From Kiritimatiellaceae bacterium (lineage in GTDB: Bacteria > Verrucomicrobiota > Kiritimatiellia > Kiritimatiellales > Pontiellaceae), in the NCBI GenBank assembly GCA_002691095.1, contig NZGU01000021.1, forward strand, positions 15,064 to 43,718: a stretch of 28,655 nucleotides of DNA, written 5' to 3'. The position numbers and the translations under genes were made by a program. Under the pieces are notes generated by a model. It worked only from the letters and a program-made list of their open reading frames with translations, did no database searches and was not told the DNA's origin. Shown in pieces: positions 1 through 9,390 of this stretch. Each line of letters starts with the position of its first letter. Position 1 is the first letter of the stretch.

Positions 1-1365
1 CATCCCTTCGACCGCTGGAATCAATTTGAATTTCAAAGCATGGTCTCCTACTACGCCGGCGTTCAATACAACGTACGCGGCGGCAACCAGATCTTTGTAA
101 ACCGAGCGCGTGAAGCCGGCATAGAAAAACTCCCCCAGAAACAAGACCGCTTCTTTCGGCAACTGGGCGGTCAATATACGCTCTCGATCTGGGAGCCCCA
201 ATTTAACCGCTGGCATACCCTGCCCAATGACTACCAATACGCCGACGCAAAACCGCGCCAGCAGGTACGACCCGCCGTCATGTTTGGCGACCAACCTCAT
301 ATTGAAGGGAGCCCCCGCCGTGCCTTTGCCGAATGGGTCACCTCCAAAGAGAATGAATTTTTCGCAGAATCCATCGCCAACCGGCTTTGGAAACAGTTAA
401 TGGGAGTCGGACTCATCGAACCGATTGACGAAATAAAGTATCACACTGAACCCGCCGTTCCAGAACTGCTCGACGAACTCAGCGACATGATCGTCACCTT
501 CAACTTCAACCTAAAAGATGTCCTCCGCGTGCTCTACAACACCCGCACCTGGCAAATGGTAACGCGCGTAGAAGATCTACCCGAAGACTACACCCAATAT
601 GCCTACGACGGTCGCCCGCTAAGACGGATGAGCGCCGAACAAATGTGGGACTCCATCGTATCCCTCGCCATCGTCGACCTCGACGAACGCAAAGGACATG
701 GCTCCAAATATGTGACCGACGAATACAAACAGAGACTCGAAGACACCTACCTCATGCCCATTGAAAAACTAGTCAAAACCTACAACGAAGAGTTCATCGA
801 CAATTACCGCGAAAAAACGAGAAAAGAGCAACGACAGGCCTACACCCTCTACATGCAAGATGCCAACGGAGAACGCTTAAAAGATCACAACGGTAAACCG
901 CTGCGTGAAACCAAAACCTACTCCTACTTCAACTTTGGAAGCTGGAGCAACGATCACATGACCGATCCCCGATGGCGCGGCATGGAACGCGGACTCGTAC
1001 GCGCCAGCGAACTGCCCTCCCCTGCACCCGGCTATCACTTTGTCCGTCAGTTCGGACAATCCGACCGTCAAAGCATCAGTACCGGCACCCGCGCACCCAA
1101 TGTCACGCAAGCCCTCGCCCTGCTCAACGGCCCCATCTACCAAGCCCTGGATTCCCACAACTCCCTGCTCGCCTACGAGCTGAAAAAAATCAAAACAAGA
1201 CCCGGAAAAATTAACGCCATTTTCAGAGCCACGCTCACCCGAAATCCCACCGCCGAAGATAACGAGATTGCCGAGCAAGTACTCGCCAACAACTATCAGA
1301 AAAAAGGTCAAAGAATGTTACTTTGGGCCCTCATCAACACCCGCGAATTTATGTATATTCAGTAA
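1..1365 (+). CDS. DUF1549/DUF1553 (PSD1-type) protein, 5' end outside window
   Basis: The reading frame is open from the first base, so the gene starts upstream of the window; the ATG at 40 is internal. The first residues, HPFDRWNQFEF, resemble the end of a DUF1549 domain, which carries a conserved HPF-W-Q motif. The rest matches the DUF1553 pattern: an SPRRAFAEWVTSKEN segment, FAESIANRLWKQLMG, VPELLDEL, and near the middle a PLRRMSAEQMWDS segment. Proteins of this kind are very abundant in planctomycetes and verrucomicrobia, often secreted and sometimes fused to cytochrome c or carbohydrate-binding domains; their biochemical role is not established. It ends 11 bp before a DUF1501 gene, the usual partner, so the two are probably one operon. 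Family assignment is firm; function is unknown. Confidence 0.88.
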   Translation, partial: HPFDRWNQFEFQSMVSYYAGVQYNVRGGNQIFVNRAREAGIEKLPQKQDRFFRQLGGQYTLSIWEPQFNRWHTLPNDYQYADAKPRQQVRPAVMFGDQPHIEGSPRRAFAEWVTSKENEFFAESIANRLWKQLMGVGLIEPIDEIKYHTEPAVPELLDELSDMIVTFNFNLKDVLRVLYNTRTWQMVTRVEDLPEDYTQYAYDGRPLRRMSAEQMWDSIVSLAIVDLDERKGHGSKYVTDEYKQRLEDTYLMPIEKLVKTYNEEFIDNYREKTRKEQRQAYTLYMQDANGERLKDHNGKPLRETKTYSYFNFGSWSNDHMTDPRWRGMERGLVRASELPSPAPGYHFVRQFGQSDRQSISTGTRAPNVTQALALLNGPIYQALDSHNSLLAYELKKIKTRPGKINAIFRATLTRNPTAEDNEIAEQVLANNYQKKGQRMLLWALINTREFMYIQ

Positions 1366-1376
1366 AGGAATCTCAT

Positions 1377-2633
1377 ATGTTAAATCATCTATCCTCCCTC
1401 AAACGCCGAGCATTTCTAGACCGACTCACCCTCGCCACCCTTGGCGTGACCACCTCCTCCGCACTGGGCGACAAACTACTCGCCAGCACCCCCGCCAACA
1501 AAAAGCTCATCTTCCTCTACATGGACGGCGGCATGAGCCACCTCGACACCTTTGACCCCCATCCCGGCACCAGCGAAGCGGGCCCCGTTAACGCCATCTC
1601 CACCAATGTCGACGGCATCCAAATCAGTGAATACATGCCCAACCTCGCCAACCACATGAACAACCTCAACGTCATTCGCTCCATGTACTCCACTCAAGGC
1701 GCCCATGCCGAAGGTAAATACCTGATGCACACCGGCTATCAAAAACGCGGCACCGTCGTTCACCCCACCCTCGGTTCCTGGTCTCTCTACCACCAAGGCA
1801 AACTCAACCAAACCCTTCCCGGCAACGTGGTCATCAATCCATATAGCGACTACCCCTACGCCGGCTGGATGTCTGCCGATCTTGGCGCCGTACCACTCGG
1901 CGATGCCTCCAAGGGCCTTCAAAACAGCAACCGACCCTACTGGACCACTGAAGAGCAATATCATGACCAGCTGGAACTCGCTCACGTATTCGACCGAGCG
2001 TTTCAACAGAAATATCGCCAGCGCAGCATCAATGCCTATAACAACTTTTACGACGAAGCCCTCACCCTCATGCGCAGCGAAGACATCAAAGCCTTTGATA
2101 TTACACAGGAAACAAAAGCAACCCGCGAGCGCTACGGAGCAGACTCAAAATTTGGACAAGGTTGTCTGCTCGCCCGTCGCCTTGTTGAAAACAACGTCCG
2201 CTGCGTCGAAGTCATCAGTCGCGGCTGGGATAGCCATAACACCATGCCCGAAGACAAAATTCGCGACATGGATCGCGGCTTTGCGGCCCTCATGCAGGAC
2301 TTAACCGAACGCGGACTACTCGACTCCACAATCGTCGTACTCGCCACCGAATTTGGACGCACCCCCGATATCAAACCCGACACCCTCGGACGCGACCACT
2401 GGGCCAAAGCCTTCAGCTGTGTCATCGGTGGCGGCGGACTAACCACCGGTCAAGTCATCGGAGCCACCGACCGCGGACACGAAGTCCAAGACCGTAAAAT
2501 CGAAATTCCAGACCTCCACACTACCATCGCCACCGCAATGGGTATGCCCGCCAAAGAAATCATTACGTCCGAATCTGGTAGACCCTTCAACGTCGGCTAC
2601 AAAGGCAAGATCATCCCCGGGCTCCTTTCATGA
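1377..2633 (+). CDS. DUF1501 family protein with Tat-type leader
   Basis: The 418-residue protein belongs to DUF1501, a family with an alkaline phosphatase/sulfatase-like fold that is almost always next to DUF1553 genes in PVC bacteria. Visible family features are YMDGGMSHLDTFDPHP near the N-terminus, a TQGAHAEGKYLMHTGYQ segment, RGWDSHNTM, ATEFGRTPDI and GRDHW near the C-terminus; the D, H and T residues of these are candidate metal ligands. The N-terminus has a KRRAFLDRLTLATLG leader, which resembles a twin-arginine export signal, so export in a folded state is likely. I chose the ATG at 1377 because it follows an AAAGGA ribosome site and starts directly before the leader; an in-frame ATG at 1323 lies inside the DUF1553 gene. 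The end overlaps the next gene by 4 bp. Confidence 0.92.
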   Translation: MLNHLSSLKRRAFLDRLTLATLGVTTSSALGDKLLASTPANKKLIFLYMDGGMSHLDTFDPHPGTSEAGPVNAISTNVDGIQISEYMPNLANHMNNLNVIRSMYSTQGAHAEGKYLMHTGYQKRGTVVHPTLGSWSLYHQGKLNQTLPGNVVINPYSDYPYAGWMSADLGAVPLGDASKGLQNSNRPYWTTEEQYHDQLELAHVFDRAFQQKYRQRSINAYNNFYDEALTLMRSEDIKAFDITQETKATRERYGADSKFGQGCLLARRLVENNVRCVEVISRGWDSHNTMPEDKIRDMDRGFAALMQDLTERGLLDSTIVVLATEFGRTPDIKPDTLGRDHWAKAFSCVIGGGGLTTGQVIGATDRGHEVQDRKIEIPDLHTTIATAMGMPAKEIITSESGRPFNVGYKGKIIPGLLS

Positions 2634-3745
2634 AATCATTCATCACTGGCTGGCTTCTCCTCATCAGCTGCACCGTTCACGCCACCGACATCTACATCGG
2701 AACCATCAAAAGCACTGGCATCTTCCACACAGAACTTAACGCCCTCACAGGAGCCCTCACACCCTTTCAGCAGGTGGCCACAATAAAGAACCCCAGCTTT
2801 CTTGCACTCGACTCCAAAAACAACCTTCTTTTTGCCGCCGCAGATAATCGTCCCACCGGCGAGATAGTTGCCTACCAAATAGCCCCCAACGCCCAACTAA
2901 CCGAAATCAACCGCCAACCACTAAACGCCCAACGACCCTGCCACATTAGTGTAGACGCGCAGAACCGGACCCTACTCACCGCCAACTATCGAGAAGGCTC
3001 CATTGAATCCTTCCACATTCAACCCGATGGCACACTCTCTACCGCTGCCAGCCACCATCAACACACCGGAAACGGATCACATCCCACTCGACAAAAAAAA
3101 CCCCATGCGCACGCCATTATCGCCCACCCAAGCCAACCTTTTGTCTATGCCGCCGACTTAGGCGCCAACGCCCTCTTCAGTTACCGCCTCAATCCCGATT
3201 CCGCTCAACTCACCCCCCTCAAAAAAATAGTCCTCTCCACCGCAGCAAGCGGACCCCGGCACATGAAATGGGATCGCAACGGCAACCGCCTCTTTGTCCT
3301 TAACGAACTCGATATCAGCCTCACCGTCTTCCAGTTCAATCCCGATGGCTCACTCACTGAACAAGCGAACATCCCCGCCCTTCCCTCCGGTACGGATCTC
3401 TCCGACCTCACCGCCGCTGAGATTCACCTCCACCCCCATCTGCCCCTCATCTACTGCTCCATCCGTGATAAAACCAACCAACAACGCGACGCCCTCAGCC
3501 TCTTTCGTTTCACCCCCGATACCATCGACTATCAAAACACTCATCCCGCGCACGTCCACTTCCCGCGCAACTTCAATATCGATCCCACTGGAAAATGGCT
3601 CGTCATAGCCGGACAACGCTCTCAGGACATTGCGGTTCTACAGCTCAGCGCTAACGGAACACCCCGCCTTAGTGGGCATCGCTATACGTTTCCCGGCGAA
3701 CCCGTCTGTATAGCCTTCCATCCCCCGTCGGAATCCGATAATTAA
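2630..3745 (+). CDS. Secreted seven-bladed beta-propeller lactonase family protein
   Basis: The 371-residue protein resembles the lactonase/6-phosphogluconolactonase (Pgl, COG2706) beta-propeller family. Repeated blade-like segments run through it: NPSFLALDSKNNLLFAA, RPCHISVDAQNRTLLTANY, GSIESFHIQPDGTLS, HAHAIIAHPSQPFVYAADLG, GPRHMKWDRNGNRLFVLNE and PRNFNIDPTGKWLVIAGQ. The conserved HAH and the GPRH motif are typical of this family. A signal peptide (residues 1 to about 18, ending VHA) implies export, so a cytoplasmic pentose-phosphate role is unlikely; a secreted lactonase or sugar-ester hydrolase is more probable. Its ATG overlaps the DUF1501 stop codon as ATGA, so translation is probably coupled and all three upstream proteins probably act outside the cytoplasm. 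The substrate cannot be read from the sequence. Confidence 0.86.
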   Translation: MKSFITGWLLLISCTVHATDIYIGTIKSTGIFHTELNALTGALTPFQQVATIKNPSFLALDSKNNLLFAAADNRPTGEIVAYQIAPNAQLTEINRQPLNAQRPCHISVDAQNRTLLTANYREGSIESFHIQPDGTLSTAASHHQHTGNGSHPTRQKKPHAHAIIAHPSQPFVYAADLGANALFSYRLNPDSAQLTPLKKIVLSTAASGPRHMKWDRNGNRLFVLNELDISLTVFQFNPDGSLTEQANIPALPSGTDLSDLTAAEIHLHPHLPLIYCSIRDKTNQQRDALSLFRFTPDTIDYQNTHPAHVHFPRNFNIDPTGKWLVIAGQRSQDIAVLQLSANGTPRLSGHRYTFPGEPVCIAFHPPSESDN

Positions 3746-3751
3746 CTACAC

Positions 3752-6700
3752 ATGAATCAAGTATTTAGTGCATCCGCTGGAACCGGTAAAACACATCAAG
3801 TTACCGAGCACTATCTCAACCAAATCCTCCAACACCAGCAAGACCCGCGCACCATCCTGCTCATGACGTTCACCGAGAATGCCGCTGCCGAACTACGCGA
3901 ACGCATCACCACCCAACTCTACAAAGCCCTTCAAAAGCCCGATCAGGATCAACACCACATCCAAACCACTCTCACGCAACTCGAATCCGCCCCCATCACT
4001 ACCATCCACGGATTCTGTACAACCCTTCTTCGAGAATATGCCCTCGACGCCAGCCTCTCCCCCACCTTCACCATCCTCGCCAACGACCAACAAACAAACT
4101 GGCTCGAAACCCTCGCCCACAACCTCCTGATTGAACACCTCAACACCGACCCTGATTTTGCCACCTTCGCAAAAGGCAGACAACTCGCCAGCTTCGGCCA
4201 ACACGGCACGTCCATTCCCCAAACCGCCATCGCCCTCATCCATACAGCCGGCTCCCTCGGATACACACTCACCCACCCCGAGCAACTCCTTGAACCCGCC
4301 CTACCCCCCCAACCCATTCAAGTCTTTCACACCTGCCTGCAATCATTTGATCAACTCCCCTCCCTCACCCCCACCCAAAAAAAAATACAATCTCAACTCA
4401 GCGAACTCCTCGAACAAGCCACCACCACCGAACAACTCATCTCCCGCATTCAAGCACAAGGCTTCAAAGTCAACCGTCGCACCAAAGGCCCCCCCATTGA
4501 ACTGGCTGACCTCATCGAGCAATCCCAAACACGCATTCAATATCAACAAAAGCGCCCGTTTGCCCTTGGCTTTGCCCGCTATGTAACCACGCTCTACCAA
4601 CACTATGAACAGCTCAAAGCCACCCACGACAAACTCGACTTCGATGACCTCCAGCGCAAAGCACTTCAGCTCATTCAAAACCGCCACCTCCCCCTTCACT
4701 TCAACACCATCATCATCGACGAAGTCCAGGACACCTCCCGCATTCAAGCCCGCCTCATTCAGGCTCTCTGGAAAAAAAATACTCACCTAATCATCTGCGG
4801 CGACCCCAAACAAAGCATCTACAGCTGGCGCGGGGCCGATCCCTCCATCATGCCCCACCTTCAAGATCAAATCATCCAGCAAGGAGGCCCCCCCCCAACC
4901 CACCTACAAACAAGCTGGCGTAGTAAAGAAGCTCTTCTCAACCCCATCAATCAACTCTTCAACACCCTCCTCAACAACTACGAACCCAACGAATCTCTTC
5001 AACCCAACCCGCAATACGCTCATGCCGAAGAATCACACGGAATTGAATGTCTGCTCCCCGAATCCGATGAATGCCCAAAAAAAGAACGCATCGAACAGCA
5101 AATGCAGGCACTCGCCACCCGCATCAACCTACTCATCAACGGCGACACAACATGGCAACCCAACTACCGCTATCAAAATGGATTTGCTGCCACCTCCGAC
5201 CAAAATCAATACCGCTATAGCGACATTCTCATCCTTCAACGCACCACCAAACACCAACCCGAACTCGAAGCCGCTTTACGCAAAGCACATATCCCCTACA
5301 CACTCGCAGGAAAAGGGCGAGGGCTCTTCACCACATTGCCCGCACGCGACCTATCGCTACTCCTCACCACCCTCTGCGAACCAAACGATCTCTACTCCCT
5401 CATCGGCTTCCTGCGCTCGCCCTGGATCGGCCTCTCCGACCTCCACATCACAACGCAGCTCATGCATAAAAAAAATATCCAACCCGATGATGTACTCTCC
5501 GCTTTTCCAGCTGCAAAAGAGAAAATTGAAACCACCCGACAACACCTCGCCACGCAACTGCCCTCCGAAATTGTCCGCGACTGGATCAGCCACACCCACT
5601 ACGAAGCCCTCCTATCCACCCACGCACAGCCCGAGCAACAACGTGCCAACCTCCGTAAACTTCTCGACTGGATTCGCGAAGAAGAACGCGGCTGGCAAAC
5701 CACCCCGGGTTCTCTCACCCGAAAACTCAAAAACAACATCCAGAACCCGCCTCAAACCGCCGAAGCAACCTCCGCTGATCCCGAGCAGAATGCCGTCACC
5801 CTGATGAGTATTCACAGCTCAAAAGGCCTTACCCACCGCGTCGTATGTCTGCCTGATATCAGTTTCTCACCAAAAGCCGATACTCATTTCGCCCATCTCT
5901 CCGAAAAAAACAACCAACTCCAACTTGCCCTCTGCATCACCGAACCCGATCGATCCAAAACCTATTCACCCTCTCTAAAAAGTGGTCGAGAACACGCCAA
6001 GCAAATCAGCCAGCAAGAACGTCATCATCTCCTCTACGTCGCCCTCACACGCGCCCGTGACCTCCTCATTCTCTCCTCAGCTGATCGCGAAAAACCCAAC
6101 GAGTGGCACAAACAAATCGCCCCACTACTCGAAAACCCGATTCGAGTCCACACCTTCCCCGAGCTTCAACAGCACGCTCAGCTCATCCCCGTTCAAGCTC
6201 CATCTGTTCCCACAGCCAACCAACTCGAAAAGTCGTTCACGAAACACCAACCTCCAACACACAATCCCACTTTTCAGCGTACCACTACCACAGCAACTAT
6301 CACGCTCGATACGCCCGCTCAAAAAGCATCCCCTCAGCTCAAAGATGTTCACAAAACAACGTCCCATCTCGGCACATTCGGTCATGCGCTACTCGAAGAA
6401 GCCGCCCGCCAATGCTGGCAACTGAATATCCACCCGGTTGCACAGCGCATTCGCCAACACCTACACCTCACAGAAAAAGAAATTCAACCCCTCCTATGCC
6501 AACTCCCCTCCGTTATTGAACACATGCAGCAACAAACTCAACACGCCTCATCCCTCCTACCCGAGCACTCTTTTCTACTGCACACAGATCAGCATCTCAT
6601 CGATGGTACAATTGATCTCGTGGCCATATATCCCGACGGTATCCATCTATTCGACTACAAGTTCAGCCAATCCACCCCCCAACAACTTAAAGAACGCTAT

Positions 6701-6820
6701 CAACCCCAACTTCATATCTATGGTCAGGCCCTCCGCAATATCTACCCCAACCAACCCATTCTCGGCAGTCACATTGTCGCCATTCAACCCAATCACATTC
6801 AATCCATCCCCCTACCATAA
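3752..6820 (+). CDS. UvrD/RecB/AddA-like helicase with C-terminal PD-(D/E)XK nuclease
   Basis: The 1022-residue protein has the superfamily 1 helicase motifs in order: Walker A SASAGTGKT (residues 6-14), motif Ia LMTFTENAAAELRERI, IIIDEVQDTS (motif II, about 320), CGDPKQSIYSWRGAD (motif III, about 350), TSWRS (motif IV), LMSIHSSKGLTHRVV (motif V) and LLYVALTRARD (motif VI, about 760). The C-terminus has a RecB/AddA-type nuclease: GTFGHALLEEA, then DGTIDLVA, DYKFS and QLHIYGQAL (about 950-990), giving the D, D-x-K and Q-x-x-Y residues. This is the layout of AddA or RecB, which resect double-strand breaks before RecA loading. It is somewhat short for AddA (usually about 1200). No AddB or RecC gene is next to it. 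It starts 6 bp after the lactonase gene and has no clear ribosome site. A C9 tract lies at 4888-4896. Confidence 0.9.
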   Translation: MNQVFSASAGTGKTHQVTEHYLNQILQHQQDPRTILLMTFTENAAAELRERITTQLYKALQKPDQDQHHIQTTLTQLESAPITTIHGFCTTLLREYALDASLSPTFTILANDQQTNWLETLAHNLLIEHLNTDPDFATFAKGRQLASFGQHGTSIPQTAIALIHTAGSLGYTLTHPEQLLEPALPPQPIQVFHTCLQSFDQLPSLTPTQKKIQSQLSELLEQATTTEQLISRIQAQGFKVNRRTKGPPIELADLIEQSQTRIQYQQKRPFALGFARYVTTLYQHYEQLKATHDKLDFDDLQRKALQLIQNRHLPLHFNTIIIDEVQDTSRIQARLIQALWKKNTHLIICGDPKQSIYSWRGADPSIMPHLQDQIIQQGGPPPTHLQTSWRSKEALLNPINQLFNTLLNNYEPNESLQPNPQYAHAEESHGIECLLPESDECPKKERIEQQMQALATRINLLINGDTTWQPNYRYQNGFAATSDQNQYRYSDILILQRTTKHQPELEAALRKAHIPYTLAGKGRGLFTTLPARDLSLLLTTLCEPNDLYSLIGFLRSPWIGLSDLHITTQLMHKKNIQPDDVLSAFPAAKEKIETTRQHLATQLPSEIVRDWISHTHYEALLSTHAQPEQQRANLRKLLDWIREEERGWQTTPGSLTRKLKNNIQNPPQTAEATSADPEQNAVTLMSIHSSKGLTHRVVCLPDISFSPKADTHFAHLSEKNNQLQLALCITEPDRSKTYSPSLKSGREHAKQISQQERHHLLYVALTRARDLLILSSADREKPNEWHKQIAPLLENPIRVHTFPELQQHAQLIPVQAPSVPTANQLEKSFTKHQPPTHNPTFQRTTTTATITLDTPAQKASPQLKDVHKTTSHLGTFGHALLEEAARQCWQLNIHPVAQRIRQHLHLTEKEIQPLLCQLPSVIEHMQQQTQHASSLLPEHSFLLHTDQHLIDGTIDLVAIYPDGIHLFDYKFSQSTPQQLKERYQPQLHIYGQALRNIYPNQPILGSHIVAIQPNHIQSIPLP

Positions 6821-6873
6821 ACTGATCCATTTATCAGATTGATCCATCTCAAAAAATAAACATAAATAGAACC

Positions 6874-7617
6874 ATGCAAGATACGTTAGTCATTATTCCA
6901 ACCTATAACGAAATCGATAATATTGAACCGCTAACACAAGCCGTTCTAGATGCTGCCGACTTCGCAGATATTTTAATTGTCGACGACAATTCACCCGATG
7001 GAACCGGACAAAAAGCCGATCAACTCAGAACGCAAAACCCCCGCATTCACGTTCTTCACCGCACCCAAAAAAATGGCCTTGGCCGTGCCTACCTCGCCGG
7101 ATTCGACTGGGCCCTCTCCCGCTCCTATTCATTTATCATGGAAATGGACTGCGATTTTTCTCACGATCCAAAAGAGATTCCCAATTTTCGACGCAAGATG
7201 CAAGAAGGCTACGACCTCGTACTCGGCTCTCGCTACGTCGGCGGAATCCGTGTAATGAACTGGCCCCTCTCCCGTCTCATGCTCAGCCGAGGAGCCGGTA
7301 TCTATGTCAAACTCATCACCGGCATGCCCTTCACCGATCCAACGGGCGGTTTCAAATGCTTCCGGCGCGAACTACTGGCCTCCTATAAATTCGATAAAGT
7401 CGAAGCCAATGGCTATGGATTTCAAATTGAAATGACCCATAAAGCCTGGATAAAAGGCCATCCCATCGGGGAAGTGCCCATCGTCTTCGAAGACCGTCAA
7501 GTCGGCGAATCCAAAATGAGCGGTTCTATTATCTACGAAGCCCTCTGGGTTGTCTGGAAACTAGCCCTAATGAACGGGCTACGCCGCAAACCTCACGCAC
7601 GAGTATCGCGCGATTGA
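6874..7617 (+). CDS. Polyprenol monophosphomannose (dolichol-phosphate mannose) synthase-like GT2 glycosyltransferase
   Basis: The 247-residue protein is a GT-A fold family 2 glycosyltransferase. It has the N-terminal VIIPTYNEIDNI strand-loop, the nucleotide-binding VDDNSPDGTG motif, NGLGRAYLAGFDWAL, the metal-binding MEMDCDFSHDP motif, LVLGSRYVGG and DPTGGFKCFRRE, all characteristic of Dpm1-type enzymes that move mannose from GDP-mannose to a polyprenyl phosphate. There is no C-terminal transmembrane pair, so it is the short, soluble or membrane-associated form. The product would be a lipid-linked sugar donor for glycoprotein, lipoprotein or envelope glycan synthesis. It is separated from the helicase gene by 53 bp carrying a repeated TGATCCAT (6823-6830 and 6840-6847). 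Its last 25 bp overlap the convergent rsmA gene. A different sugar (glucose) is possible. Confidence 0.9.
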   Translation: MQDTLVIIPTYNEIDNIEPLTQAVLDAADFADILIVDDNSPDGTGQKADQLRTQNPRIHVLHRTQKNGLGRAYLAGFDWALSRSYSFIMEMDCDFSHDPKEIPNFRRKMQEGYDLVLGSRYVGGIRVMNWPLSRLMLSRGAGIYVKLITGMPFTDPTGGFKCFRRELLASYKFDKVEANGYGFQIEMTHKAWIKGHPIGEVPIVFEDRQVGESKMSGSIIYEALWVVWKLALMNGLRRKPHARVSRD

Positions 7618-8435
7618 AGCGCTCTATCCAGCGCCACCCATACCGCTGGTTCCATTCGTTCGGGCCGCTCACGCCCCAAAACCCCCACCTGCTCCAACAC
7701 CTCTTCAGGATTGCTCACGCCCAAATGTTTCAAACTCGTCGACATCTGTTTTCGACGCTGAGAGAAGCAGTGTTTTACGATCCGCTTCACCCTCGCATAC
7801 TCCGCTTTATCATTCACGAGTGCCCCTCTACGCTCTAGTCGAACCACCGCCGACCACACCTTCGGGGGCGGCAAAAAACAAGAAGGGCTCACCTTTTTGA
7901 CTAATCGACACGAATAGAAAAGCCCCATTAAAACACTCAGCACTCCATACGCACGCGAACCCGCTTCAGCCGTCAACCGATCCGCTACTTCCTTTTGAAT
8001 CGTCAAACACAACAATGCAGGCCGAATGTCACACTCCGCCATCTCCACCATCAGCCGACTCGCCACCGAATAGGGTAAATTTGCCACCACCTTCTCCGCG
8101 CCGCTTGTAAAAAGCGTCGTCAAATCCACATCCAACGCATCCGACTCTATCAACGTCAATCCATCAAAACGTTTTCGCAAATAGCCCGCCATGGTTTTAT
8201 CTTTTTCAATACAGGTGAGCGCAGCAACATGCGGTAAAATCCGCTCGGTCAAGGCACCCAGCCCCGGGCCCACCTCCAACACTCGATCCCCGGCATCCAA
8301 CGCAGCCGCTTGAACAATGCCATCCAAAATATTCGCATCAATTAGGTAATTCTGACCCAATCCCCGATTCGGACGATGCCCCAACTCCGCCAACAACGCT
8401 CGAACCTCATTCGGACTGGTCAACTGCGGATTCAT
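7593..8435 (-). CDS. rsmA: 16S rRNA dimethyladenosine transferase RsmA/KsgA
   Basis: RsmA dimethylates two adjacent adenines in the helix-45 loop of 16S rRNA during small-subunit maturation, using S-adenosylmethionine. The sequence shows the family opening RPNRGLGQNYLID, the AdoMet-binding motif VLEVGPGLGALTERIL, the acidic EKDKTM and ESDALD loops, the catalytic NLPYSV motif (a variant of N-I/L-P-Y), and the C-terminal LPPPKVWSAVVRLERR segment. Length (280 residues) is normal. I chose the ATG at 8435 because it overlaps the pdxA stop codon as ATGA; a GTG two codons upstream (8441) is an alternative. pdxA-rsmA is a widely conserved neighbour pair. The 3' end overlaps the convergent glycosyltransferase gene by 25 bp, so no separate terminator fits between them. 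Confidence 0.96.
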   Translation of the reverse strand: MNPQLTSPNEVRALLAELGHRPNRGLGQNYLIDANILDGIVQAAALDAGDRVLEVGPGLGALTERILPHVAALTCIEKDKTMAGYLRKRFDGLTLIESDALDVDLTTLFTSGAEKVVANLPYSVASRLMVEMAECDIRPALLCLTIQKEVADRLTAEAGSRAYGVLSVLMGLFYSCRLVKKVSPSCFLPPPKVWSAVVRLERRGALVNDKAEYARVKRIVKHCFSQRRKQMSTSLKHLGVSNPEEVLEQVGVLGRERPERMEPAVWVALDRALQSRDTRA

Positions 8436-9376
8436 CGCCACGGATTCTCTCGACCCGCCAGCACTATCGCCTCACGAATAGCCGACCGCATACTTGCCGC
8501 GCACGCCTCACCCCGACCCGCCAGCGAAAAGGCCGTCCCATGATCCGGAGACGTTCGCACGATCGGTAGCCCTAACGTCACATTCACTCCTTCATCAAAT
8601 CCCACCATCTTTAACGGAGCCAATCCCTGATCATGATACATCGCAATCACCATCTCATATTCGTTCTGTTTCGCTTGATGAAAAATAGTGTCTGCCGGAA
8701 CTGCCCCCACGACATTCACACCCTTTTTCTGCAACTGCCGCACAATCGGATTAATAACTCGCTGCTCTTCCTCTCCCAAGGTTCCCCCATCGCCCGCATG
8801 TGGATTCAACCCACAGACCCCCATTCGTTCTCCCTCCAAACCCAACCAGCACAACCCCTGCTCTGCTAATTCAATCGCTTCCCGAACCGCTTCCCGCGTG
8901 ATCGCACGGGCCACCTCTGCCAACGGCAGATGACGTGTCACCAACATAACCCGTAACCCTCCGCCCATTAACAGCATCCCAAAGCGTTTCCGACCCGTTA
9001 GCGCGGCTAACAACTCCGTATGCCCCGGCATCTCCACACCAGCCCGCTGAAACCCCTGCTTATTAACCGGAGCCGTCACAACGCCATCAAGCGTCCCAGC
9101 CATACACAGTTTCACGCCCTCCTCTATCGCCGCTACCGCCAGCCGTGAAGCATCGACCCGCAACCGACCCGGAGACCAAACCGCCGAACCAACATCATGA
9201 AACAAAAGCCTTTTTGAGATAGGAATCCGCATCTGTTTGGCCTGCGCCCGAGCCACGGCTTCCGAGCCCAACAAAACAAACTCTGTGGTTCCCGGCCACC
9301 GACCATATGCCATCGCTTTGAGTGCCACCTCAAGCCCGATGCCATTCACATCTCCTATGGTAATTCCAATCCGCAT
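8432..9376 (-). CDS. pdxA: 4-hydroxythreonine-4-phosphate dehydrogenase PdxA
   Basis: PdxA oxidises 4-phosphohydroxy-threonine in DXP-dependent pyridoxal phosphate synthesis. The 314-residue protein has the family start IGITIGDVNGIG, and the three metal-binding histidine contexts: MPGHTELLA, GLNPHAGDGGTLGEEE and AMYHDQGLAPLKM, followed by GVNVTLGLPIVRTSPDHGTAF, which is strongly conserved in PdxA. The family usually reads GDPxGIGPE at the start; here it is GDVNGIGLE. I chose the ATG at 9376; a GTG three codons upstream (9385) is possible. Only about 14 bp separate this start from the glnA terminator, so pdxA needs read-through or a promoter overlapping the terminator or the end of glnA. It is coupled to rsmA by an ATGA overlap. 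Confidence 0.95.
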   Translation of the reverse strand: MRIGITIGDVNGIGLEVALKAMAYGRWPGTTEFVLLGSEAVARAQAKQMRIPISKRLLFHDVGSAVWSPGRLRVDASRLAVAAIEEGVKLCMAGTLDGVVTAPVNKQGFQRAGVEMPGHTELLAALTGRKRFGMLLMGGGLRVMLVTRHLPLAEVARAITREAVREAIELAEQGLCWLGLEGERMGVCGLNPHAGDGGTLGEEEQRVINPIVRQLQKKGVNVVGAVPADTIFHQAKQNEYEMVIAMYHDQGLAPLKMVGFDEGVNVTLGLPIVRTSPDHGTAFSLAGRGEACAASMRSAIREAIVLAGRENPWR

Positions 9377-9390
9377 CACATCCACAACAT

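Noticed and set aside
6821..6873. Direct repeat TGATCCAT and a small CTGAT/ATCAG hairpin between the helicase and glycosyltransferase genes.
   Set aside because: Short and without a convincing promoter or terminator; noted only as a possible local duplication.
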